From Brachypodius melanocephalos (Eukaryota > Chordata > Aves > Passeriformes > Pycnonotidae): a stretch of DNA of 64,000 nt. The first letter of the stretch is position 1, and the number at the start of each line of letters is the position of its first letter. The stretch is taken from NCBI GenBank assembly GCA_013398615.1, contig VZSR01003371.1, positions 5,152,029 through 5,216,028 of the forward strand. Direction: 5' to 3'. Of this stretch, positions 1 to 12,900 are shown in pieces. Position numbers and translations under genes: made by a program. The notes below the pieces were generated by a model. That model saw only the letters and a list, made by a program, of their open reading frames with translations, searched no databases and was not told the DNA's origin.

Positions 1-674
1 AATTAGCATTGCTTCAGGCTAGAAAACAATTCAAGTAGTAAAATAATGAAAAATGTTAACCTTTAAGGTCACTACCATATTTTGATCAAAAAGTCCTGAA
101 TGTATGAAAAGAACATTTGTACATGTTATGAAGTTGTTTTTTAACCAGACACTGTCAAAGATGGCAGTTAAGTATTTTGGACCAGTTGTCAACCAGATAT
201 TTAAGAGTTCTATCTGAAGGTTTATTACCAATTTCATAATGCAATTCACTTTTCACATTAAGCTCTTTAACAAAAGCAACATAGACCCGCACCAGAATCA
301 CTGTAGACAGATTTAGTTTTATAGAATGCCCTTCTGAAAATTCATTTCAAAATAGAGATGCTTTTTCTCCAGAACTGTAAAAGCCATAAAAATGCAAAAT
401 ATTTGTTAGGAAATTTTTAATCAAAATTATTCCTTAATGTTCAAAATAACATTTAACCTCCTACTTTTTTGTTGTTGTTGTCATCCACATATTGACCAAT
501 AGACTAAACAGGTAACAATGGTTCACGTTTTTTCCCCCACCTGAAACATTTCTTCTAACACAGGCCCAAAGATAGGCAATACAGAGATTCAGGGACATGG
601 ATTATGCATGGCAAAGGTAATCCTCTATCACTTTAATTTAGAACAATTCTGATTCTAGCACACAACTTGGAGTC
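1..674 (-). other. FAM53A: FAM53A 3' UTR and downstream flank
   Basis: This AT-rich stretch lies directly after the TGA on the minus strand and has no credible coding content. ATTAAA variants occur at 637-632 and 421-416, and the only canonical AATAAA is at 226-221. Where the UTR ends cannot be fixed from sequence alone; it may run off the window. Confidence 0.6.
221..226 (-). terminator. Candidate poly(A) signal AATAAA for FAM53A
   Basis: The plus strand reads TTTATT, so the minus strand carries AATAAA, about 450 nt after the stop codon. There is no clear GT-rich downstream element, so use of this signal is uncertain. It could be skipped for a more distal site beyond the window. Confidence 0.35.
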
Positions 675-998
675 TCAGTTGTTTTCGATCTGCTCTAGGT
701 CCAAGTCCCCACAGTCTAGAGGGAAGATTCCTTCTTCAGTGCTCTCACAATCACTCGTGTCCTCGTCGCTTTCACACACCGCGTCTGCTTTCTTATAATC
801 TCTTGTTTTGAAGCTACGCTGGCATGGCCCGTGGTGCCTCCCTTCATCCAGCTGCTCTTTCATCGGGCTGGAGCCAGGGGTGATGATGTTCATAAGATCA
901 TTTGAGTCACATGGGGATGACACAATTGTCTTCATTTGTGTGTCATCATCATCATCTTCATAGTCAAGGGAGCAAAGACTTTTGGAATTTTTTAAAGT
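675..998 (-). CDS. FAM53A: FAM53A terminal coding exon (residues 313-419 and stop)
   Basis: A long pyrimidine tract followed by TATTGCAG gives an acceptor ending at 999. The exon starts ACT at 998 in phase 0 and continues TLKNSKSLCSLDYE. It holds an acidic run (EDDDDD, residues 326-331, encoded by GAT/GAC repeats), the segment VSSPCDS, a second acidic region (ESDEDTSDCESTEE) and the terminal DLDLEQIENN, closed by TGA at 677-675. The LEQIENN tail is shared across FAM53 proteins as I recall. The middle of the exon (about residues 345-385) is the least familiar part and appears lineage-specific. Confidence 0.95.
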   Translation of the reverse strand, partial: TLKNSKSLCSLDYEDDDDDTQMKTIVSSPCDSNDLMNIITPGSSPMKEQLDEGRHHGPCQRSFKTRDYKKADAVCESDEDTSDCESTEEGIFPLDCGDLDLEQIENN

Positions 999-3900
999 CT
1001 GCAATAAAAAGGAAAAAAAAAAGAGAAACCATGACTATATTAACCATGACTGGACAAGAGGAATGGAATAAATTCTTGAAATTCTTGAATGGTTTGAGTG
1101 TATGTACTCAAGAGTGCCACGTGTTTAAAGTAATCCTGGAAATGAGAGGCATGAAGAAAGAGGAAGAATGGTATTTACTTACTACAGTCAGGCTTTGCAT
1201 GGATATTTTGCCTAGAGTCCCATTTGTGAGAAAAACAGTCCCCTTTTTTATGCAGGAAGATCCAAAAATGTACCCATGGCCAACTACATGAGGAAAGAGA
1301 GACACCCACCCAGTTTGCTGTATTGGGTTTCTGGCAAATCCAGAGCAGAGCATTTGGTGACACCAGCATTTAGGTCAGACAGCTGCACTGCAGCCTGGTC
1401 AACAATTAATTTCCCCTGCAGAGAATGAATCCTCAGGCGTCACCTCATGAGAGTGCCAGGACAACTGGCACATTTGGGTAATCCCAAACAGAAGAAACCC
1501 AAGCCTCTACTGGGAGCGTCTTGCTCCAGAGTCAGCTTTGTATTTCAGCTGGGTACTGTCTGAACAAGAGCTCAGGAGCAATTCTGTTTAAATTCAAAGG
1601 GTATTGAAACTAGAGGGGCACTCATCTTTATTTGTACAACAGCAAATGAAAAGAAACACTCAGTAAATGTGCTACCTCTGTATCAGAGATAAAGGAAAAA
1701 TGCCTAAGCTCCTCATGGAGCTGTAAGGGATGCTTGGCTAGAATCCAGAAAGAGCATTTAAGAAAAAAACAAATATACAGAGAGAAGAACTTAAATTTTA
1801 ACAAGTGAAAAACTTCCAAATTGTGCCTCATGCAAGTACCCAGTGAGAGGAAGGTGAAATAGCCAGGGCTCCTCTGAGAGGTGGTGCAAGACAGAATAAC
1901 GTCACACTCATTTTCAGTCTCTCACTGGTTAAGTGACTCCAGTCTCATACATGGCAATCATTGTATTACAAGGAGATCCACAGGGAACAAGACCAACTTT
2001 CACACCCATTTCCAGCTTCCTCCCACAATTTGTCATTTCTTAAGTATTTTATATTTGTTTATTTGAAAAGGGAACATTGCAACATTCCTAGTATGCTGTA
2101 TTCCAGATGCTCTTCCAGAGAGCAGTGTAATGGTTCCTATTTCACCAGTGCACATCAGCATCCACATAAGGGGCTTACAGGATCTCTGGGTACTTTTTAA
2201 ACAAAACTTCACAAATTCAGAAGAGATTTGCATTAGCCTTGTCTGCATACAGCTGGTTCAAAGAGGAAAGCCCACTAGGGTGAGGGGATTAGCCTGATCC
2301 CTTAGGTTGAGGTTACATATGGAACACCTTGCAGACAATCCCACTGCCATGCTGCAAGGTCACACAGTTCCTTGGACACAACTACATCAAATCTACATGG
2401 AAAAGTTCACTGGAGGGAAAGCTCAGGTAAAGGTAAAAAACAGAACACTCAATATTTAGGGCTCAGTCACAGCACAGGCAGGTGAGGGTGATCAGCAGCA
2501 CTGGGATGGGATGGTGGCCCCATCACTGGGACCCCTCCAGCATTCCCTGAGCCTGCACTACATTAAACACACCAATGCAACACATTTCTCTACTGATCAA
2601 AGGTTTGTTTTGCTCTTCCCCTGCTCAAACAGCTTTCATATCTCACAACACATAGTAGATAATTAGTTGACAAGTCCTACATTTCTGGCCAGAAAGATCT
2701 ATAAGGGATAATCTCATTTGTTTGAGCAGAAGCAAGACCTCATCTAGGAGCTGATTTACGTAACTCCAAGGCCTGCATCTCAAGATGAGCTCTCAGAAAA
2801 AAAAAAAAAAATTACTGCTGGTCATAGTTCTGTCAGGAGGAATTCAAAGTCTTTGTTAGCTGTGGTTAAAGCTCATATCCAACTTTGCATGTGACTAACA
2901 CCAACAAGAAAAATAACCTTGCATGATCAAAAAGATTGCTATTTTCAAATTTCACTCTCCTGTGAAAACAGCTTTGGTATAATATACATTCCTGTTTTCA
3001 AGATGCTCCTTTATAGCTCATGGCTAGAAACATTTGAGTTTCTTTCTATGACTAACAGGTACAAATTTCTCTCATATTTACTTAAAAGTAAACCAGTATA
3101 TTTTTAAAGTAAAAAAAAATTAAAGTATATTTTAATCCTAAGTCTATCTCATTGCTTTGAAAAACACAACAATGTGTGTTCTATCTCCATACAGAGGACA
3201 ATATTTTCAGTTCTTTAAACTCATAGTAGGTACTGGGAGGGAAAGGAACCAAATAAAGAGAAGCTTTGAAAGTTCTGCTTTCAATGCTTTAGAAAGGAAT
3301 TCCTGAGCCCCCCCTTCAAAATATCTTTTATTCAATTTACTGCTAGAAATTAATCCAACCACACAGCTGTCTTTCTAGAAGGTTTGTGTACATAAATGGA
3401 AAATTGCCTGTTAGCTGTACTGTGCTGAAACCACTTGAATGGGAACTTTTAGCCGGTTTCAACACAACAGCAAGTGCATTCAACTGGTTCTTTGTTCACC
3501 CACTTGTCACAACCTCACCAAACTAAAAATAGGTGGATTTATTATCTCGCAGCACAATCCAGCTCCTTTCACAAAGCAAAAGGTAGAAATTGCAATGCAT
3601 TCAGGCCTTCTGAACTGCAGCTTTCCATGTTACACTGGTACAGTACCACACCTTTCAAGAACAATTGGGCTCAGTGGGGAGCCTGCGAGTACTTGCTCAA
3701 TGGTCCTCATTTTATAAAGGATGCTGGACTAGCAAGACAAAAGAGTCCACAGTTGGCAATGGATAGAACTCAATCAGCTAGAAGTATTCTTTTGTGTGAT
3801 GGAAAAAAAGGAAAAAAAAAAGAACCTCAGTTTTAAAAGAAGTGAGGCGATAAAATGTCTGAATATTAAGAAAAAAACCCCAACTTTGTACCAAAAACAA

Positions 3901-6900
3901 TGGTGGGGAAGGAAATAAAAGAAATCTCTCTAGACCCTTGCCATACAAAGCAAACAAGAAAGGCCCAGAAGCAGCTTGAAAGGAAGCTAATGTCTGTACT
4001 CTTTATTAAACCTTCAGTTCAGAAACCCGTAATACATCACTTTCCAAATATAAGAAGCAATAAAAAGGTTGTTTTTGTTTTACTAACAAAACTAAGAGCA
4101 TTTGCTACAGTAGTCAAGGGAAAAAAATAAGACTTATGTGCATGAAAACCTAGTGTATAATGGGAGCAGCAGTTCTCATGCTTCTCCCCCAAGCCCCCAT
4201 CATCCTCCAGAAGTCCACCCCTTGGCTTTGAGTGGGGGTGAAGATCCAGCTGCTCTGAAGAGGTGCAGCTGCAGCAGCTGGCACACACTGAGGAGCAGAG
4301 GAAGCCTGAAACCACCACCAGCCCACAGTCAATCCTATCGCTTTCTCTGCACCAGTTATCACCTTGGGATGGGCTGCTCCCTGAAGTCACAGGCTTAGGA
4401 AGAGAAGGAATTCATCAGACTAATCAGACTGGTTGTTTGGCTTGCTTCCTGCCCCATCCTGAGACTTTGGCTATGATGGCACAACAGATTCTGCTGTAAG
4501 ATTGGCACACGGGATTTCTTGACTGTTAAAGTCTCTCTACCAGGAATATGAAACACATTGGTGGTGCAGTGGTCCTCATCATGAGGAGATTCTGGAATTT
4601 GCTGGAGTATCAGCATTTAATCCAAGAGCAAAACATTGAAGTAGCAGAACACAAGCATGGAGCAACATGTGGCTTTTTTGTTCCTTCCCTGTATCTAGCC
4701 AGTGGATGGAGATGGGGCAAGTTAGATGGACTGCACTTCTCCCTTCAAGAGCTTCTTTATTCTTATGGGTCCTTCCCTTACTTCACTTCCTTGAATTACA
4801 TTTCCTGTAGATTAGCAAGACCGGCTCAAAAAATGCCTTTACTGATGATGGTAACTCACAGTTAAACTTCAGATCAGAAGCATCACAAACAGCACAATGC
4901 ATTTGTGTCTCAGACACCAACCTGTCCCCAGAGAGGTCACAGTTGAGTCTAAGCAACAACGAAAGTCTATCATGGTACAAATCTTATCTGAAGAGATTCC
5001 ATTCAGTGAAGCTAAGGGGGAGGCTTAAGGAAGGACTTTAAAAGAACTGACACAAAAGCCTGGTGCTGAGCAGCTCAGTCACACTGAGAACAAACCATCA
5101 CCTGGCTGACATCACATCCAACCACATACAGATGTGAAGGGTGTCCCTCCCTGTAAAGTGAATTTTCACTTCATGTACCTAGTTACTTACATTAATACCT
5201 TCACCTGCAACGATTCAAGGTGCAGATATGTACAGTGTCTACTGTGAACAATTAGAAATGTCAACTGGTGTACAGATTAAAAAATATCCCATCACAGTCC
5301 TAATCCCTGCATCTTCTACTATGCATGAAGTGAAAAATAGTAAGAAAAAAACGCTGTGTTTATGTAACAAGCTATTAATCTTTCTGTAGAGTAAATCTCT
5401 TGACATTTGACTCTGACTTCTGTCTTGAATTGCACTGAGCATTTTGTGAACACTCCAGTGTTTGCAGATAACCTTTGCTTTCAAGAAACTTGCAGCTGAG
5501 TAGAAATGCTGCTTCACTGGTACTAAGTGGTGCTGACAGGAGGAAAACAATATAGTATTCTCCATCATGTTACATGTTTGAGGCTTGGTAATGCACTAGA
5601 AGTTAAAAGCCAAAGTTAAGTGGCAAAGAATCTCTCCCTGTTCAAACAAAAAATGAAAAGGTGTAGAAATACATGAGATTTTATAATTCAAGTGTCTTGG
5701 AAAATACTTCAGGTCCAAAACCACTGCAGATTTTCAAGTTATTGCATTTGAAGCAAATTAAAAGAGCCATAATTATTTTTCTTGTACCAGGTTGAAAAAC
5801 AAGTAGTGAACAAATACAATTCTAGTTATGTATTATGTGAGAACCATCAAATCCCAAGAAAATCCCTGACACCTTCATGGGCAAAATCAAATCTGTTCAA
5901 ATTTCTTTGGGAACCAAGGATGTTGCTCTATTTTTTAAGCTCTGCTAAGTTAACCCTCATTTTCCTGGAAATTTAACATGTACTTTTATATATTACAAAG
6001 GCAATGGTTATGTCATCATCTATAGCTAGTAATCAAAAAAGGACTGGAATACTGGATATGAATGGGAAAGAGCAAACAGCCTCTACCATTCTGCCACATA
6101 ATTAGACACCAAACTATAATAACCATTTCTTCCAGCAGAAAAAGAATCACTGCTGCAATTCTTCTAGTCAAATAAGGTAAAACTCTATCTGCAATGCCAA
6201 AGACCCAGTTAAAAATCAATACAAGCTGACAGCGATACACAGCAATATGTCTACATCTTGAAATGACAATTGTTCAGTGCTTTGTCTCTTCTCTATCTTC
6301 AAAGATTATTTCAATTTTTTAGATGTAGGTGCCCAGGAAGGGAAGGAAACTGTCATCAACTCATTTCACATCAGATGCTAAACAGCATCATGATGTAACA
6401 GGCTTTCATCTCCCACTAGCCAGACTGTTCTAGATTTAAATGTGCAGTTTTCTGGTGTAGTCTACCATGAAAGTTGATCTATTTATTGGCCTAGATATTT
6501 ATGCTCATATTCTAAATTGTGCCACAGTGTCCTTATTTGTTTATAAGCTGCAAGAAGCTGTGATTTAATTTGACTATTTAGTGCTATTAGTTGAAAAAAA
6601 AATTACTTAGAGAAATATTTAGGTTAAATGCTGAATTTATCTGATTATGCTCAGATATGCAAAATACAAGGCTCATTATGTGAAGTAACTGAGAGAAACC
6701 ACTGTAACAGTTAAAGTCTCCAAGTGAAAAAATAAAATGGACAAAGACTGGGGGACAGGAGGGGAAATCAGGGTCTAATTCCCTGACTGAACATCACTGC
6801 ACCCACACAGGGTCCCCAGCTCTGGGGAGGACATTTCAGAACTCTGGCACTGCAGCCCTCAGAGCTGTAAAGCAGCCTACACACCCAGCTAGGAAACCTG

Positions 6901-9900
6901 TAGGACCCAATTAACATCACTGCTATCACACCACAACCCCAACAGTCAAGTTGGAGGCATGGCAGATCCCAAATACATCAGGGATTACAAATACCATGGA
7001 TTGAGTTCATCCCAAATACCTACTCCCCCTCGCCCCAAACTCAGATTTGAAGAGCATCCATCACAAGCACTGCATGTACAATAGTAAACTGTACAAACTA
7101 AATATCCTCTCAAACAAAGTATCTTCTCCTTTTAGTGGTTTGCAAAGATGAACTGAACAATTGAGAGCATCCCCAGCTCCCATCAGAGCTATCAGCTCAC
7201 CCCTCTCCTGCTTACAGAGTACATGCACTCAGTAACGTTCCAACATTAAGTAACATAAACTAAGGAATTTAAACAGATTAAAGAAAAAATTGTCAGCCTA
7301 AAAGTATTTAAAATTAATTTAAGCAGCCAAACCACTACTGTCATTTTGTCATTATTCCTTTAAAAATTAAATTTTGATCAGATGGGGCAATTTAGTGCAG
7401 GAAACTCAGGGCTGGGGTTTAGCAGCTTCTGCAAGTTCAGGACCATTCATCTCAAGGGTTAACATTTGTCTGCTTTCAAAAACAAATTGAAAGCTAAGCA
7501 AGTTAATGCAGTACTTAATGTAATACAGTCAAGACTATGATTCAACACTACTGCTAACATGGAGAGGGTGAACATATATAGCAGTTTTCCTCTTTATAAA
7601 GCCCAGACCAACATTAAACCACATTTTAAAAAGTTTACAGTATTTTAATCAAGATGTTAGCATCTTAGATTTTTCTGATTCAGTGGATTTGTGAACTGCA
7701 ACCTTTTACCTTCCCTAAGTATAAATCACACAAGATTTTTATTGTAAGAATGTGGAATTACACTCTACAAACATCAGGCCTACCTATTTCACCTGTATGT
7801 GATTAAGCAGAGAAAGTTTCAGCTATTCTTAGGACCAGTCCAGCAGGCACCTACAGATGCTATGAATTATGCCATTAGCTACAACAGAGGGGGCTCACAC
7901 AGAGGATTTAATCCTTCTGAAGTGCCTAATAATCAATACAGTGCCAAAGTGGAACACAGTGACATTGCTTTGTTCAGCTGCATAACGCAGTACAAAAGGC
8001 TTGGGCCAGGGAGAAGGAGCTTTAAGCCAAAGAGGACAATTCCTAGATACAGCAGCAATGTTCATCTGAAATGCACCCATGCATTAAAACAGAGGTTTCT
8101 TCAAAGGCAAAGAAGCACCAAAGAAAAAAAATTATTCCAAAGGGCACTGAAAGAGCAGGGAGAGGGCTTGGATGATGGATTCTTGCTCTGGTATTGCCTC
8201 AGCAACAGCTGCAGTCAGGGGTCTATGCAGTACCACAGAAATTCTTCTGCCTTAGGGTAAACCACTGTCTTTGCATACCTTCATCCAGATTATTCTCCTA
8301 CTCACTGCTTGACCCTAAGCATATCTCTCTCATGGATAGTGAATTTATTCACCTTATGGATAGACTGAGGAGCTGGACAATATGGAACTGGGCCTGTACT
8401 ATGTTTGAGCTGCATAAGCTCAAAAGGCTTTGGTCTGGCAAATCCAATCAGCCAACAGCACTAATGAGCAATAGTGTGATGAACAAACAGCTGCACCACT
8501 TGTGTGCATACAGGGATGATAAACACATCTGGTTTTGTAGTAGAAGTACACAGAGGGAAACAATGTAAGCACATGCTCTCTCCCAGCAGAAGTGATTCAT
8601 GCTTTGCCAGACTCATTCCCTCTTTTCCTATTCAAGCACTATTACCTTTCCTTTCAGAAAGAAAACAGGCTACAGAAACAAGAAACAAACTGTGTATTAC
8701 CATCTCCCATAATAATACGATGAAATAATTTTACAAACACTAAATTTAAATCAAATGTAATTAATACAGATGAAAGATGCATCTATTTTCCCACATTTTA
8801 GACTGGGAAATAAGAAGGCACGCACACATCATTAACATGAACTACATACACAGCCCTGAACAGAAACACAGGCACAAAAGAAGCAGCACAAGAAAACTGC
8901 TTAACAAGACTATGATTGCTTGCAGTACCATCTCCCAGTGTTCCGCATTCAGGATCCAAAAACAAAGACCACCCTGGGTAGTCAAAGCCTTCTGATGTAT
9001 TATTCCTCTGACAGAGGAATTAACAGACTACAATCAGCTCTGAAACAACATAAACAAAAAAGTTACCTCCAACCCCAGGAGTTTTAATAAGTTTCTCAGT
9101 TTCTAACTAGATACATTTAGACAAGAAGAGGAAAAGCTGTACCTGTGCTCCCACAAAGCTCCAAATAAGAAGTGACATTTCAAAGTTTGCTTTGCCATGC
9201 CAAACTCTGCTCTCAAGTAACAAGGTTTAAGTTGACTGATCATGCACTGGAGTAACACAGGACAGGATTTGACCCTTGTGGCTTCAAAACATGACCATAT
9301 TGGCTTCATTTCCTGCCATTTATGTGTCATCTATTTTTATAGAGAAGTTCTATTCCTGAGAAGTTTAGCCAAGGTCTTATTCCTTCATGACTTCGCTACG
9401 AGCTGCAAACAATTACTTTAACAACTGAATCACATATGCACCGATTGCTGCAGTGTTCATCCATATACCAACTTCTCTTAACATTCCTGCATGTTCTCTT
9501 TTTTCATTTTATTTTTATCCACAGGTCCAATATTAAGTTGATATGATGGGTCAAACTTAGAGATTAGAGAAGTAAACTCCAAATCCTGATTCCAATGTTA
9601 CCCTCATTAGTTACTGACAGATGTCAGACTCACCTATATTATTGGGTTATGCTGGAACTCCATCATAACTAGCATTTTAAGGGATTCTATAATTGGGCCA
9701 TAAAGTTCACTTCTGCCAGGAGAGGGGGATGAGGGGAAAAAAAAAGGGAAAACTACCCCATCAGCTTGGGAACAGTTCCCCCTTCTTCAAACCAATTTTC
9801 CACTACAGAAATACTTGTCCAAAACAAAGCCCTAAGATCTTGTTATGCAAGTGCACAGAGGGACACATGGGCACAGACACACACAGACAAAGCACAAGTG

Positions 9901-12900
9901 CTGCTATGAATCTTTTGCTCAGCTCAATGCAAACCCCACAATTTAACAGTGAATTCTTCCAAGAGCATTAATTTAAACTGTAGGTGGACCTTTACCACTA
10001 ATTATTTCCAGGGACAAGTTAAATTGAACACAATGCAGTTCTTTGAGAAGAACAGAATTAGTACCAGAGACTGAAGGTGAACTGTGCAAAGACTGCATTT
10101 TCCTAGCTCAGTATCTGATTTTGGATTATTTCAACCTTTTTGAAATCATGTGGCTCAGGAAGTGTTCCTGACATTACGTGACAAGACTGCTATATATATT
10201 TTAATATTAAGTCAAATTGTACTACAACTCCTGTTTGATAAATAAAATTCAGACAAGCTTGTTTATTGGTTCAAATACCAAAGTTGACAACATGTCAGCA
10301 GTTGATGCTCAGTATGTTTTTTTAAAAAGCCAGGAAACCATACATGTGGTCCTTTATCCTTCAGTGTAATACATGTTTTAAACACATCATACCAAGTCAG
10401 AGGAGAAGCAAAGTATATGCAACTTGTGTAAGGCAGAATCAACATTCGTATTCCTAAAACATGGAAGTCACACTAAACTGAGCTCAACCTCTCACTGTGT
10501 GGCCTCAGTTTTCCTCTGTTGTGCAGTAAACCCAGCGTTTGCATGAAAAAGCTGCAACATTAAAAAACTGTACATTCAGTTATTACGTGTGCTCTGTTTT
10601 AAAGATGAGGATCTGTTTATGCTACCCCAGCTTGCCAACTTCCTAACATACCACGAAAGTCTTTTGAGTTTTAGTCACATGGCTACTAATATAATCAAAA
10701 CTGAAATCAGGAAACTCATCAGAAGTCTCATTTATTAACAATTCCTTTTCTGCTAATACTTAAATTTTCTTGCAAAGCACATGCCATCAGAACAAAAATA
10801 AATGAATACTTTCAAATATAGAAACAGATGAGCTATTTGATTATTTGCAGCTCACCTTAACACTAAACTATCACCTCCCAAACCACTTTTGCAGAAAACA
10901 CCTTCTTATTAGCTATATTCCATTAGCAGTTGTACCTAACAGCAACTTAAGAACAGAACAAACTTCTCTTCAATTTCTCTGTACCTGAAAAAAATGTAAA
11001 CAAGTCAATATTTCCCACCCTAATGGAACAATTAACATCACTAAGTGATGAATTGCCAACCAGTTCATTTTCACAGGCTTGATATCTGTTCTGCTTCTAT
11101 CACACCTATGCACCAGTGCATACATGCAGCAGGAATTGATCAATGCAATGCAAGACAAACAAAAGGCCAAGTGACAGTTAAATTTAAGACTTTTCCAAGC
11201 GATTTTAATAAATCTCTCTGCAGAGAAAAGTCTCAGATAAATCAACTTGGTTTAAGGTCTCTTTTAGATGATGATGCATCAAGTCAGAAAATGACTGTCA
11301 AAAAGCAAGGGAAGTTTCACAACAGATAACAAAGTATGGAACAAAGTCTAGTTTCCAAGTTAAGTCCCTGCATTCAGGTACCACAAAAATGTACTTATCT
11401 ATTAATTTGATTAACATGTTATTACAAAATTACTGATTATTTAAAGAACCCTCTTCCTGAATTACCCTAAGTTAATTTCAAAGATGTACAACTTATTTTT
11501 CTAATAAATTTTAGATTACACTGGGATTTTATTTTTTGCCAAAAAATCTGGAAAAAGTTCCGGTATCACTGATGAAACACTACTCAACACTTCTGCTAGA
11601 CATCATCCCCTGCAATTTAGAGCACAGGAAAAAAATAACTTAATCCTCTGCCACCTGCCAAAACCCAGATGGTAAAACCTGAGAAAAGTGCGCTCACCTC
11701 TCTTTAAACCCTCTGGTGCAGCTTAGGCACATTAAGTAGAAGTACACTATATTTAACACTGAACCAGAGCTCTTAACTCAGTATTGTATTGTTTTTCAAA
11801 TGACATCACCAATAATTTTAGTATAATCCAATTTTCTGATGGGATAAGCAATAATTAAAAATATATCCACAGCTGGCTGAAACCTGGCATGTGAGTCAAT
11901 AGATGGCCTCTTTCTTTTCTCATAATGTCAAATGCAGCTGGTCTGGTACTCATTAGCTCTTTCAGCAATGAATACTTATTGTATACAGGAACTTGCAAGA
12001 AGGGAAAAGCAACTCTACAGGAGACATTTAGCTGCCGCCTCTTCTCCTCAGCACGTTGCTTACAGGAAAGTACCATAAACACACATGCAGAGCTGACTGC
12101 AGGTATGGCAAAGCAGCACAGTGATGAGCAGCTCTGGGTATCTGCAAGACATTTGTTACAGAATCCATTCACAAAAGAGGGGAAAACCTCGACTCTTAAT
12201 GAGATTTCCTTTTCTTCACTCTCCTCAGGGCTTATACTCCCTCACTGTCAGAGCACAGGGAACCTCCAGCACAAGGGCTCACTTCATTAAATGCCATTTC
12301 GGGCTTAATTTCACATTGTGACCCACTCTTCCGAGGCAAAGAAAGCAAAACGCCAGATGCTCTCTGTGCCTGCTACCTCAGCAGCGTTTCATTCACTGCT
12401 CCAAAAAACTTCCAGGCATCCATTCAAAACCAAGTACCCCCAGCCTGGTCTGCCCTGTCACAGGACAAAGTGCTGGCTTGTCTTCAGCTCACATTTGAAG
12501 CTTGCCTATCATCTCCCAGCCCAGCCTACTCCTATCTCCTTTCCTTCTTCCCAAGCCTGCTGGAATTTGAACTTTAAATGGACACCCTCCATGGCAACAA
12601 TAGATAAAAAAGGAGCCTTTGATTGTTCATGCGTTGCAGAAAAGAAAGGAGGAGATTCATCCTGGCTGTGACCTAGCAGAAACTCATCAAGCACAGCTCC
12701 CCCTCCACTGCAATGGGATGCCTGAGCCTGTAGCTACTCATTCAAGCTCCCTGCGTCTGTGTTTCCATTCAAAGAGGATGAATTCTTCAGGTTTCCCCTG
12801 TTAAGGAATTAAATGTTGATCCTGTGAATGAAGGGCAACACTAAGCTTGGAAAGCTGCCAAAAGGTTCTGTAACACTCAGCAGTTTGGAGTTAATTCAAT

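Noticed and set aside
902..1291. 129-codon plus-strand frame over the FAM53A terminal exon
   Set aside because: It is antisense to the conserved exon and runs into intron. The His-rich start is the reverse reading of the Asp codons.
2797..2811. A15 tract as the tail of a processed pseudogene or SINE
   Set aside because: The sequence upstream has no gene-like frame or SINE promoter boxes, and no flanking target duplication is evident. It is treated as a simple homopolymer, like those at 28178, 44510 and 55038.
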